From Bacteroidales bacterium UBA1035 (lineage in GTDB: Bacteria; Bacteroidota; Bacteroidia; Bacteroidales; Dysgonomonadaceae): 52,253 nucleotides of DNA. The notes under the pieces are model-generated. The model worked only from the letters and a program-made list of their open reading frames with translations, was not told the DNA's origin and ran no database searches. Positions 1-7,967 of this stretch are shown in pieces; position 1 is the stretch's first letter, and each line of letters opens with the position of its first letter. The translations under genes were made by a program, and so were the position numbers. The stretch spans positions 1-52,253 of the forward strand of contig DCEG01000027.1 of NCBI GenBank assembly GCA_002316835.1, in the 5' to 3' direction.

Positions 1-2
1 AT

Positions 3-143
3 AAAAAAGAATTATCCGATTTTTTGTCAAAATACAATTTTGATATTTCTTTTAGTAAAGGTTTTATGATTTCCATTTACGATAAAACGATGAAAAAACC
101 TTATTTGAGATGTGGATTGCTTCAAGCAAAAAAAGTAGAATAA
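3..143 (+). CDS. C-terminal end of an unidentified protein (5' partial)
   Basis: The frame is open from the left window edge to a TAA at 141-143, giving 46 residues that end in LRCGLLQAKKVE. The mix of charged and aromatic residues looks like real protein rather than chance AT-rich DNA. No start and no motif is visible, so no family can be named. It would be convergent with meaB, leaving a 93-bp spacer with no clear terminator. A chance open frame of this length remains possible in AT-rich sequence. Confidence 0.45.
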   Translation, partial: KKELSDFLSKYNFDISFSKGFMISIYDKTMKKPYLRCGLLQAKKVE

Positions 144-236
144 GTCATTCGAGAATTATTGAACACTGCATGATAATCTCTCTAATTGACCTGAAACCTA
201 ATAACAAATTAAAAACAACTTATTATCGTCAAGATT

Positions 237-1337
237 TTATTTTTTGCTGAGGAAATATTTATCCAATGCTTCTTTTGCTGCCACAAACGAGCTTTTCCGT
301 GCAGAAAGGACTTCCGTTTCAAGTTGAGACATTAGTTTCTCTATTTCGGCATTTTGGTAAAAATCATTCCGTAAACGCTCATTAATGGTTTCATACATCC
401 AATATTTGGATTGTTCGTTTCGTTTCCGGTCGAAAAAACCGTTTTGTTTCACAAACTCCACGTATCGGTGTATCATATCCCATACTTCTGCAATTCCCAA
501 ACTGTAATATCCCGAATAAGTAAGCACCTCGGGAGTCCACCCTGAATCGGCTAACGGAAACAGATGCAGAGCGTTGGCAAAATGCCGCTGTGCCATCTTG
601 GCTTTTTCAATGTTATCGCCATCGGCTTTGTTAATGACAATCCCGTCCGCCATTTCCATAATTCCACGTTTTATTCCTTGCAGTTCATCACCGGTTCCCG
701 CAAGTTGAATAAGCAAGAAGAAATCAACCATCGAATGCACTGCTGTTTCCGACTGCCCTACCCCAACGGTTTCCACGAAAATATAATCGAATCCGGCAGC
801 TTCGCATAAGATAATGGTTTCTCGTGTTTTACGGGCAACTCCACCTAATGAGCCTGCCGAAGGAGAAGGACGAATAAAAGCGTTTTGCTGCACCGATAGC
901 TTTTCCATCCGGGTTTTATCACCAAGGATGCTTCCTTTGGTTCGTTCACTAGATGGATCTATGGCCAGTACGGCCAATTTGTGTCCTTTCTCGAGCAAGT
1001 GCATCCCAAAAGCATCTATAGAAGTACTTTTTCCTGCACCGGGCACTCCTGTGATACCTACCCTAATGGACTCTCCGGAATAAGGGAGACATTTCTCAAT
1101 AATAGCCTGAGCCGTTTCCTGATGTTCGGGCCTGGAACTTTCTACCAACGTTACAGCTTGGCTCAACATAGTAATATTTCCGGCCAGAATTCCTTCGGCA
1201 AACTCACTCACCGAATATTCTTTACGGCGATGTTTCTGACGAAGATTTAAATATGGATTTATACTTGGCGGCTGAGTCACGCCCTTGTTAACGTTCAAAC
1301 CCAAATATTTAGGATCATTTTCAGGATGATGATGCAT
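237..1337 (-). CDS. meaB: MeaB/ArgK-family GTPase, methylmalonyl-CoA mutase chaperone
   Basis: This 366-residue G3E-family P-loop GTPase is expected to load and protect the adenosylcobalamin cofactor of methylmalonyl-CoA mutase, the step that joins succinyl-CoA and propionate metabolism in Bacteroidales. Visible are the Walker A loop GVPGAGKST (about residues 97-105), the family signature ETVGVGQSE near residue 190, and the guanine-specificity motif NKADGD near 238. Length fits the family (about 330-370). The N-terminal 35 residues (MHHHPENDPKYLG...) are a short extension before the conserved helical part. The mutase genes mutA/mutB are not in the window. A TAnnTTTG box at 1373-1380 gives it its own promoter, inside the terminator hairpin of the upstream DUF1573 gene. 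Confidence 0.93.
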   Translation of the reverse strand: MHHHPENDPKYLGLNVNKGVTQPPSINPYLNLRQKHRRKEYSVSEFAEGILAGNITMLSQAVTLVESSRPEHQETAQAIIEKCLPYSGESIRVGITGVPGAGKSTSIDAFGMHLLEKGHKLAVLAIDPSSERTKGSILGDKTRMEKLSVQQNAFIRPSPSAGSLGGVARKTRETIILCEAAGFDYIFVETVGVGQSETAVHSMVDFFLLIQLAGTGDELQGIKRGIMEMADGIVINKADGDNIEKAKMAQRHFANALHLFPLADSGWTPEVLTYSGYYSLGIAEVWDMIHRYVEFVKQNGFFDRKRNEQSKYWMYETINERLRNDFYQNAEIEKLMSQLETEVLSARKSSFVAAKEALDKYFLSKK

Positions 1338-1346
1338 AGCGTCGAA

Positions 1347-1392
1347 AATAAAAACCGAATAAAGTTCTTTTACAAAGATACTCTATTCGGCT
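1347..1392 (-). terminator. Terminator after the DUF1573 gene
   Basis: On the minus strand a 12-bp stem (plus-strand arms 1353-1364 and 1381-1392, two G-U pairs) with a 16-nt loop is followed by a run of T. It ends the DUF1573 transcript. Its loop contains the meaB -7 box. Confidence 0.7.
1373..1380 (-). promoter_or_regulatory. Promoter -7 box for meaB
   Basis: The minus strand reads TATCTTTG, an exact match to the Bacteroidota -7 consensus TAnnTTTG, 35 nt upstream of the meaB start. It lies wholly in the loop of the terminator hairpin at 1353-1392. No good -33 TTG is seen. Confidence 0.55.
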
Positions 1393-1420
1393 TGTTTTTT
1401 AACCTAAAGAGAAAATAAAA

Positions 1421-1810
1421 TTATCTTTTTCTCGGTGTCACATTGCCTTTAATCGTTAGTACATACACAGTATCAGGCGCATTGGTGTACACCGTTATTG
1501 TTTTATTAAATGTACCGGGACGAGCAGTAGTTGAATACTTAGCATCAATTTTGCCGCTTTTTCCTGGCAATATCGGTTCCTTGGTATAGCTTGGGGTAGT
1601 ACATCCGCAAGAAGCCGAAACACGTTGTATGATCAGTGGGCTCTTCCCTGTGTTGGTGAATTCGAATTGAGTGGAAACGGCACCGATTTCTTCTTTAATG
1701 GTTCCGAAATCGTGAACGTTTTTCTTGAATTGTGCTTTCGGAACTGACTGTGAAAAGGCAACTCCGCTTAATATAATACTGAAAACCAGCAAAAGTCCTA
1801 ATTTTTTCAT
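1421..1810 (-). CDS. Secreted DUF1573-domain protein
   Basis: A 129-residue protein with a clear type I signal peptide (MKKLGLLLVFSIILSGVAFS, cleavage near residue 20) and one DUF1573 domain, an immunoglobulin/ASH-like beta-sandwich common in Bacteroidota. The family landmarks are the opening HDFGTI (33-38), the FTNTGKSPLII strand, and the CGCTTP motif (68-73) that gives the domain its conserved cysteine pair. It should be periplasmic or surface-exposed. No enzymatic function is known for the domain, and an adaptor or binding role is only inferred. It lies downstream of the alpha-2-macroglobulin-like gene, with its own -7 box at 1850-1857. Confidence 0.85.
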   Translation of the reverse strand: MKKLGLLLVFSIILSGVAFSQSVPKAQFKKNVHDFGTIKEEIGAVSTQFEFTNTGKSPLIIQRVSASCGCTTPSYTKEPILPGKSGKIDAKYSTTARPGTFNKTITVYTNAPDTVYVLTIKGNVTPRKR

Positions 1811-1849
1811 TTTATCTTTGTTTTAATTCGATAATCAACTTTTTCGATA

Positions 1850-1857
1850 CAAAAATA
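1850..1857 (-). promoter_or_regulatory. Promoter -7 box for the DUF1573 gene
   Basis: The minus strand reads TATTTTTG, fitting TAnnTTTG, 39 nt upstream of the start at 1810. The region is AT-rich and no -33 element is evident. Confidence 0.4.
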
Positions 1858-1925
1858 ACAAATTGGTTTAAAAAACGTTCTGCATTTAACGTTATTTATT
1901 GTAATCGTTGAAAAACTCCACACTC

Positions 1926-4900
1926 TTATTCACTGACAGACACTCTGATTCCGGCCGTATGCGATGTAAATTCCGGCGCGTACATACACTGAATGGTGGT
2001 AATTCCGTTGGAATAATCGCCTGAACGGGTAACGAATACACCGTATTCAAACACGTATGTGCCGCGAGGCATCACATCGAAATAGAAGTTGGTGGATGCA
2101 TCTTTCGATGTCTGGTAATAAATAGTTCCGCCTTGCCATTTCACACCCGAAAGCTGTTCAACGGGTTCGAAAGCGGCGGCGCGCATATCTTTCAGATGTA
2201 CAAATTCTAAATCGCGATCGGTGCGCACGGTCAGTCGAACAATTACTTTATCGCCCACTTTCAGCGGAGCAGTTTCTGTAATCGGAACAAGTTTAGTACC
2301 CGAAGCATCTGTTTTTTCTAGGAAAAGCAATTTCTCCACATCCAGCGAAGCATCGGTTTTCGATATTTTGTCCAAATCTTCGTAATATTGCCAATAAAGC
2401 GCACCCCACGCGGGTGAGTTTCCGCTATTTTCGATTTTTACATGTCCCATTTGCGGAGCAATTTCTGTTTTGTGCCACGTTTCTTTGAAATAACCCGTGC
2501 CAAGTTCTTGTTTGGCGGGTTCAATCCGTTTGTCGGCAACGGTTACGACGGTTTTATTTTCCGATGAAAACCAATCCGTCCCGGTGCTCAACAAAGCATA
2601 AACGGCATCCATTGTGGCATGCGTAGATTCCCATAATTGGGTTTGTTTCTGTTTCAACAGCCAGCGTTTCATGTTGTCCATCTCATCGGCTTTTACTCCG
2701 CCCACACGGAAAGCATCCATAATGAACGTGTGCACCGACGTTGCCGATTGCGACATAAATACATGTGCGCGGTTGTTTGCCCAATACATTCCCATTTCGT
2801 CGGAAACGGTGGCGTGCTCGCGATAGGATTTCAAAATATCTTGCACAACAATTTGTTTTCCGTTCCGCTGCATCAGTACAACGATTAACGAGCGTTCGTA
2901 TAAATCGAACTGTGTCCAATTTTTCTCCACAACCGATGTATAGAAATCTGCCATCTCTTTTGTTTTGGCATCCAGCGGATATTGTTTGTACGATGAGCGC
3001 ACGTATAAATATTCCAAATCGGAAACTGAAATGGTTTTTAGGTTCTTCCAATCTTTGTTGTGTTTTTTCAGTTGCTCGAAATTACGAAGCGCTTCGCCAT
3101 CAATATACGCAACGGCTTTTTGTTGCATAGAGCGAACGTCATCGGTAAATTCCGCTGCTTTCAGTTCTTTCAACTGATTGAATCCGTAAAGGATATATTG
3201 CGTAATGCTCCGGCTGGGATAAAAACCTTTGAACCAACTCCATCCGCCTTGCATTGTTTGCAGTTCTTTGAGTTTATCGATGGCTTGGCGCGTGAGGTTT
3301 TGGTTGCGGTTTAAATCAAATAGCAACGCGAGTTTCTGCTTTTGTTCCGATTCGTTTTTGGCTTCCAATACCCACGGTGTCTCTTCCAACAGCACGTTTT
3401 TGAGCTCCTGATTTTTTTCGAGATTCGATAACAATGTTTCCGAATTGCCGCCTTGCCGTTTCCACTCTTTAATCATTGCCGAAACCTTGGGATAAGCTTT
3501 TGAAATGTGCATTCCGAGCATGTTGGCATAATACGAAGCGAACCACGAAACCGCGTTATCGCTTTCGGGATTGCTCAACACGGGCAATGCCTGCACGGCG
3601 TACCAGGCAGGATTGGACGTAAATTCCAACGTCAATCGGTAATCTTGGATGGTATTCGATTGTTTGTTTACCAATCTGTCCATCGTAAATTCCTTGGTCT
3701 GCGTTCCGTTTACGCCCATCCGCATACTTTCGGTAACAAGCATCCGGTTGGGAAGTACCGCCAGGGCCTGCTGCTCGCCATCGCTGAACGAAGCGTTTTG
3801 CGCCACGATTCGAACGCCAACAACATCAATATCTGATGGCACATCAAACGTCCACGAAGCATTCGAAGACGCATCTTTTGTCAACGAGAACGGTTGCGAT
3901 TGATTTTCTACCGAAATGGTATTTACAACTTCATCCGTTATGGGATTGAAAAGTTCCAGTTTCACGTTTCCGCTGATTTCTTTGTCCGACAAATTGGAAA
4001 TTTTGGTAGAAATGCTTGTGCGGTCGCCGTGGCGAAGGAATCGCGGCATATTGGGTGTTACCATCAACTCTTTTTGCGATACGGTAAACGCTTCGGCTTC
4101 GCCCGTGTTCAGGTTCTTATCGTGCGCCAGCACACGGAAACGCCACTTGGTGTTGCTTTCGGGCACGGTGAAAGCAATTTGTGTTTCGCCTTTGTCGTTG
4201 GTGCGCAATTGTGGGAAAAAGAAAGCGGTTTCGTTGAAATTACGGCGGATTTGAGGTTCGGCTTCAGAAGAATTTGGTGCTTGTAACGCAGCTTCCTTGG
4301 CAGAATATACTTCTTCTTCAGCTAAAACATTACTTGCTGCATCTTGCACAACCATTTGAATGGCTTCTGCTTTCGCCATTGGAGACGGGATATAACTTTC
4401 AACTTGGACTCCCGCTACTTTTCCTCCTAAAGCGCTCCGCATCATCATCCTTCCATACTGATACAACGAAAAATCATACCAATTAAATCGGTCAAATGTA
4501 AACGGTTCCACATTTTTAAATGTCTGCGGGATATATCCGTTTACCTGCAGCGAATTAAACGACTGATCTCTTTGCAAAGAAGCGGCCGTTCTGTTATTAT
4601 AAAATTGCGGCAACGACAAGATCCATTTCGGCGCCGGATAAATTTGGTCGAGCGAGAAATCGTACATCGATGCCAATATCTCTGCTGCGGAAGGGGTCCC
4701 GTTGGCGTCTTTCACCGAAAATCGCCACTCTTCGTTGGCTCCGGGACGGATTTTATCGCGGAAAGCATCCAATTTTACGTCTAATCCGGTTTTTCCCTTT
4801 TCGGAAACGAGTTGCGTGGAATGATGATAAAATTTTTCGTCTTTCACATACGTCAGCATTGACGTTACGTTGTTTTTATATTCCGGTTTATACGGAATGG

Positions 4901-7832
4901 TAAACAATCGGTTTTCGTTGTTGATGTTTACCCATTTGCGTTCCAACAAACGGTTTTCCTGCCAAAGTTCGTACAGCACATGGATGTTATCGGTTGCGCC
5001 GAGAATGATTTCAGCCGGTTTGTTCGACGAGAATGTGTTGTTTTTCACCACAAACCATTCGTTGGTTTTGATAGCCGGACGCTCATCGGAATACGAGAAC
5101 AGCACTAAATCTTTTTCGGCCGTGATATCGTTTCCGCGGTCGTCTTTCGATTGCAGTTTGATGCGGTATTTTCCCGATTTTAGCTTTTTCAATTGCTCTT
5201 TCAATGCTGTTTGTTCTCCGGTTTCGAAATTGCCCTGCAACACTTGCGTGTTAACGGAGTCGTTTTCCTGAAGCGAGAAAACCTGATATGTCCCCGATGC
5301 TTTTATATCGTTGCCATCTAAGTTTTTGGCAGAAATAAGTATCTTTTCTGCAGATGATTTTTCAAATTTATCAGGCATTTCAATGTTCAGTATCATCGAA
5401 ACATCTCCCACGGTAACGGAGTAATTACCCACCTGCGTCTCGCCGTTTACATCGGTAACCGTAGCCTCTACGTTGAACGTATAAATAGAACGCGAGGAAG
5501 AAGTTTCGTCGGTTCTTTGCGGCGTAAAAGTAATTTTAAATTGACCGTTTTCATCGGTTGTAGCAATGCCTTCGGCGAAGTGTTCAGGCGGCCCGCCCCA
5601 TCGCCACCACCACGATTGCTGTCTTGTAATGCGATAACTTACGTTGGCGTTTTGCAGTTTTACACCCGAATAGTTTTCGGCTTTTCCCATCAAGGTAATT
5701 TCTTCGCCGAATTTATAGGTTTTTTCGATTTTATCGAACGAAACTTCAAACGTGGGGCGTTTGTATTCTTCCACCCGAAAAGAAATACCTCCGCCTCGGG
5801 TTCTGATATTAAAGTGACCAGAAAGCGCGCCTTGCGGTAAAACGAACTCACCCGAAACCGAACCAAATTCATTGGTTTTTAGTGTTTGTTTGGAAACGTC
5901 CTGTCCATTGGCATCCCGCAATATAAATTCGAGCGATTTGCCAACCGCAACTTGAGATTTTCCACCTGTTGTAGTAGTAGCAATGGCTTTGAAAAACACA
6001 GTTTGCCCGGGGCGATACAAACTTCGGTCGGTATAAATATGGGCGTTTTCGGAAGTCCGTTCGCGATTTTCTTCGTATTGATAATTTCCCCACGGAAGCT
6101 GATTTAACGTGGAACCGTTATCGTTGCCCGATACGGCCTGATAAAACAAATCGCGATTAGGCTCTGACGTATTATATCCGTCAATTATGTATTCAGCGAA
6201 CCCTGCATTGTTTGTGGAAACGGTTTTCGTCAAACTAAATTTGTAATCATTGGCGGTATACGTTCTTTTGTAGATATTCACTTTCGCATTTTTTGCGGGC
6301 TCGCCGGTCGTGCGGTCTACCACAAAGAAATCGTACTTATTTTTTGCCGATGAGCGCGAAAAAACCGCTAAACCGGAAACAGAGAAATAATAATCGTCTT
6401 GCAGGTATTCTTCGGATTTATTTTTTCCTGGATAATCAAATTCCAATTTGTAAATACCGTATTCAGATATATCAATGTTGGCCTCGGCTTTTCCTTGCAA
6501 GTAAGCTGTTTTTTGCGGTAATGAAAAAATGATATCCTTAACGAAAGTTTTCTGTTCGGGCTTGCTTCTGTAAGCGCCATATAGCCTCTCCGTAACGGAA
6601 AACGGTGACGACAGTTTGTATAATTTGGCGGTAAGCTTATCGATATTTTTGTAAGTTACGGTAATTTTTTTCTCGCTTTTCGGAGCAAAAGTACTGTTTC
6701 CCGAAACCTGAAATTCGGGTTGCGTAAGTTGCATTAAACGGTTTTCCAATACGGAAACACGTTCATTTTTGGGAAACGACTGAATGGTTTTTTGCAACAA
6801 ATCGTTTAATTCCTTGGTTTTGTCCACACGTTTCACGCTGTCTTCCTGCGGAAATTCCGCGATTTGCCTTTTGTAAAAATCAGCCATTTTATCCACAATT
6901 TCGATGCTTATCGGATCATTTCTCCACTGATCCAACATCTCTTGCAGCAATGGAAAGGCGTACGTGTTATACGCATTATGCAATTTGGCGAGATAATCTG
7001 TTTTATCGAGTTCCGTCAGGACAATGGATGTATTTAATTTTCTTTCAGACAACGAAACAAGTAATTTTTTATACGTTTCCAACGCCCAAAGATTGTATTC
7101 ATCGGGTTGCGGGTCAAAGTTCAGTTTCACAAACTCGTTTGCAGGAGCAAACAACGATTGCTGCGTGATGTTTTTCTTTGCCAACGAACGGCTTAAATCC
7201 GTATCTTCGTCTATTTGCCTGAAAAATTCAATAGCGCGAAGCGCTAAAAAGTCGTACATCGTTGGGTAGAAACGGCGTGAATCTTTGCCCAATTCCACCA
7301 CGGCAGCGAAAGGCGCTACCTGTGTTTTTTCAAGCTGCACACGCGGCTCAATGGACGCGTTAAGATGCTCAACCACCTTGTTGTAAAAATTGTTTTTCGA
7401 CCATTCCTTCATATCGGCGGGCACGAAACCGCCGATCGCCGTACGTTGATTAATTGTCCATTGGTCTTTTTGGTAATATTGCAGATAAAGCTCTCCGAGC
7501 ATCGAATGCAAAACCGATTTTTCTACCACATCGGTACTTTTCGCCAACATATCGGTCAGGTTGCGAAAAATGACGGTATCGTTTTCGGCATCCAGCGCCA
7601 AATCATATTTTCCCTGATGGATGAGCGCTTTAATAATCTGCGGACTGTTTTTATCTGAAATTGCTTTTCTCAGAATGTTATCTACTTCCTCAGAAGCCGA
7701 TTTCGGTAGCGATTTTTTCTCGAATTCGGCAACTTTTTGCCACTGTTCGTTGTAATTCATAGTTTGTTTGGTTTGCGCTTGCAACGAAAAGATAAAAATT
7801 CCCGCTGCAACTATAAATAAAAGTTTTTTCAT
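1926..7832 (-). CDS. Giant secreted alpha-2-macroglobulin-like protein lacking the thioester motif
   Basis: A 1968-residue protein with a type I signal peptide (MKKLLFIVAAGIFIFSLQAQ) and no lipobox, so it is predicted periplasmic or exported. An N-terminal alpha-helical region of about 370 residues precedes macroglobulin beta domains, with the MG signature YTDRSLYRPGQTVFFK near residue 600 and VEEYKRPTFEV shortly after. The A2M domain (FFFPQLRTNDKGETQIAFTV) lies near 1210, followed by an alpha/alpha-toroid region (about 1400-1700) and a C-terminal receptor-like beta domain. Bacterial relatives are thought to trap proteases. The usual CxEQ thioester site aligns with NAVS near residue 1425, so covalent trapping should be lost. 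A segment near residue 1135-1150 (GGKVAGVQV) resembles the SusC plug motif. No penicillin-binding-protein 1C gene is adjacent. The protease-trap role is therefore uncertain. Confidence 0.88.
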   Translation of the reverse strand: MKKLLFIVAAGIFIFSLQAQTKQTMNYNEQWQKVAEFEKKSLPKSASEEVDNILRKAISDKNSPQIIKALIHQGKYDLALDAENDTVIFRNLTDMLAKSTDVVEKSVLHSMLGELYLQYYQKDQWTINQRTAIGGFVPADMKEWSKNNFYNKVVEHLNASIEPRVQLEKTQVAPFAAVVELGKDSRRFYPTMYDFLALRAIEFFRQIDEDTDLSRSLAKKNITQQSLFAPANEFVKLNFDPQPDEYNLWALETYKKLLVSLSERKLNTSIVLTELDKTDYLAKLHNAYNTYAFPLLQEMLDQWRNDPISIEIVDKMADFYKRQIAEFPQEDSVKRVDKTKELNDLLQKTIQSFPKNERVSVLENRLMQLTQPEFQVSGNSTFAPKSEKKITVTYKNIDKLTAKLYKLSSPFSVTERLYGAYRSKPEQKTFVKDIIFSLPQKTAYLQGKAEANIDISEYGIYKLEFDYPGKNKSEEYLQDDYYFSVSGLAVFSRSSAKNKYDFFVVDRTTGEPAKNAKVNIYKRTYTANDYKFSLTKTVSTNNAGFAEYIIDGYNTSEPNRDLFYQAVSGNDNGSTLNQLPWGNYQYEENRERTSENAHIYTDRSLYRPGQTVFFKAIATTTTGGKSQVAVGKSLEFILRDANGQDVSKQTLKTNEFGSVSGEFVLPQGALSGHFNIRTRGGGISFRVEEYKRPTFEVSFDKIEKTYKFGEEITLMGKAENYSGVKLQNANVSYRITRQQSWWWRWGGPPEHFAEGIATTDENGQFKITFTPQRTDETSSSRSIYTFNVEATVTDVNGETQVGNYSVTVGDVSMILNIEMPDKFEKSSAEKILISAKNLDGNDIKASGTYQVFSLQENDSVNTQVLQGNFETGEQTALKEQLKKLKSGKYRIKLQSKDDRGNDITAEKDLVLFSYSDERPAIKTNEWFVVKNNTFSSNKPAEIILGATDNIHVLYELWQENRLLERKWVNINNENRLFTIPYKPEYKNNVTSMLTYVKDEKFYHHSTQLVSEKGKTGLDVKLDAFRDKIRPGANEEWRFSVKDANGTPSAAEILASMYDFSLDQIYPAPKWILSLPQFYNNRTAASLQRDQSFNSLQVNGYIPQTFKNVEPFTFDRFNWYDFSLYQYGRMMMRSALGGKVAGVQVESYIPSPMAKAEAIQMVVQDAASNVLAEEEVYSAKEAALQAPNSSEAEPQIRRNFNETAFFFPQLRTNDKGETQIAFTVPESNTKWRFRVLAHDKNLNTGEAEAFTVSQKELMVTPNMPRFLRHGDRTSISTKISNLSDKEISGNVKLELFNPITDEVVNTISVENQSQPFSLTKDASSNASWTFDVPSDIDVVGVRIVAQNASFSDGEQQALAVLPNRMLVTESMRMGVNGTQTKEFTMDRLVNKQSNTIQDYRLTLEFTSNPAWYAVQALPVLSNPESDNAVSWFASYYANMLGMHISKAYPKVSAMIKEWKRQGGNSETLLSNLEKNQELKNVLLEETPWVLEAKNESEQKQKLALLFDLNRNQNLTRQAIDKLKELQTMQGGWSWFKGFYPSRSITQYILYGFNQLKELKAAEFTDDVRSMQQKAVAYIDGEALRNFEQLKKHNKDWKNLKTISVSDLEYLYVRSSYKQYPLDAKTKEMADFYTSVVEKNWTQFDLYERSLIVVLMQRNGKQIVVQDILKSYREHATVSDEMGMYWANNRAHVFMSQSATSVHTFIMDAFRVGGVKADEMDNMKRWLLKQKQTQLWESTHATMDAVYALLSTGTDWFSSENKTVVTVADKRIEPAKQELGTGYFKETWHKTEIAPQMGHVKIENSGNSPAWGALYWQYYEDLDKISKTDASLDVEKLLFLEKTDASGTKLVPITETAPLKVGDKVIVRLTVRTDRDLEFVHLKDMRAAAFEPVEQLSGVKWQGGTIYYQTSKDASTNFYFDVMPRGTYVFEYGVFVTRSGDYSNGITTIQCMYAPEFTSHTAGIRVSVSE

Positions 7833-7935
7833 ACAAGTTTATTTTCTGTTCTATTATAATAAGATGTAAGAACACGAAAAAGTTGGCACACAATAGCGTT
7901 ATTTTTTGTTAAATAGGATTTCTTTATCGTTTATG

Positions 7936-7964
7936 AGCATCAAATGAGCATTTTTTGTGATGCT
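7936..7964 (-). terminator. Weak hairpin after the receiver/PEP-binding gene
   Basis: AGCATCA and TGATGCT arms (7-bp stem, 15-nt loop) lie just downstream of the stop at 7968. The following minus-strand sequence is not T-rich, so this is only a possible terminator. Confidence 0.3.
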
Positions 7965-7967
7965 GAA

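Noticed and set aside
144..236. AT-rich heptad-like steps near ACCTGAA/ACCTAAT
   Set aside because: The sequence is too AT-rich and the period breaks after a few units.
2614..7269. Numerous plus-strand open frames opposite the macroglobulin gene
   Set aside because: They lack signal peptides, motifs and promoters, and overlap a single clearly coding minus-strand frame. They are shadows of its codon bias.
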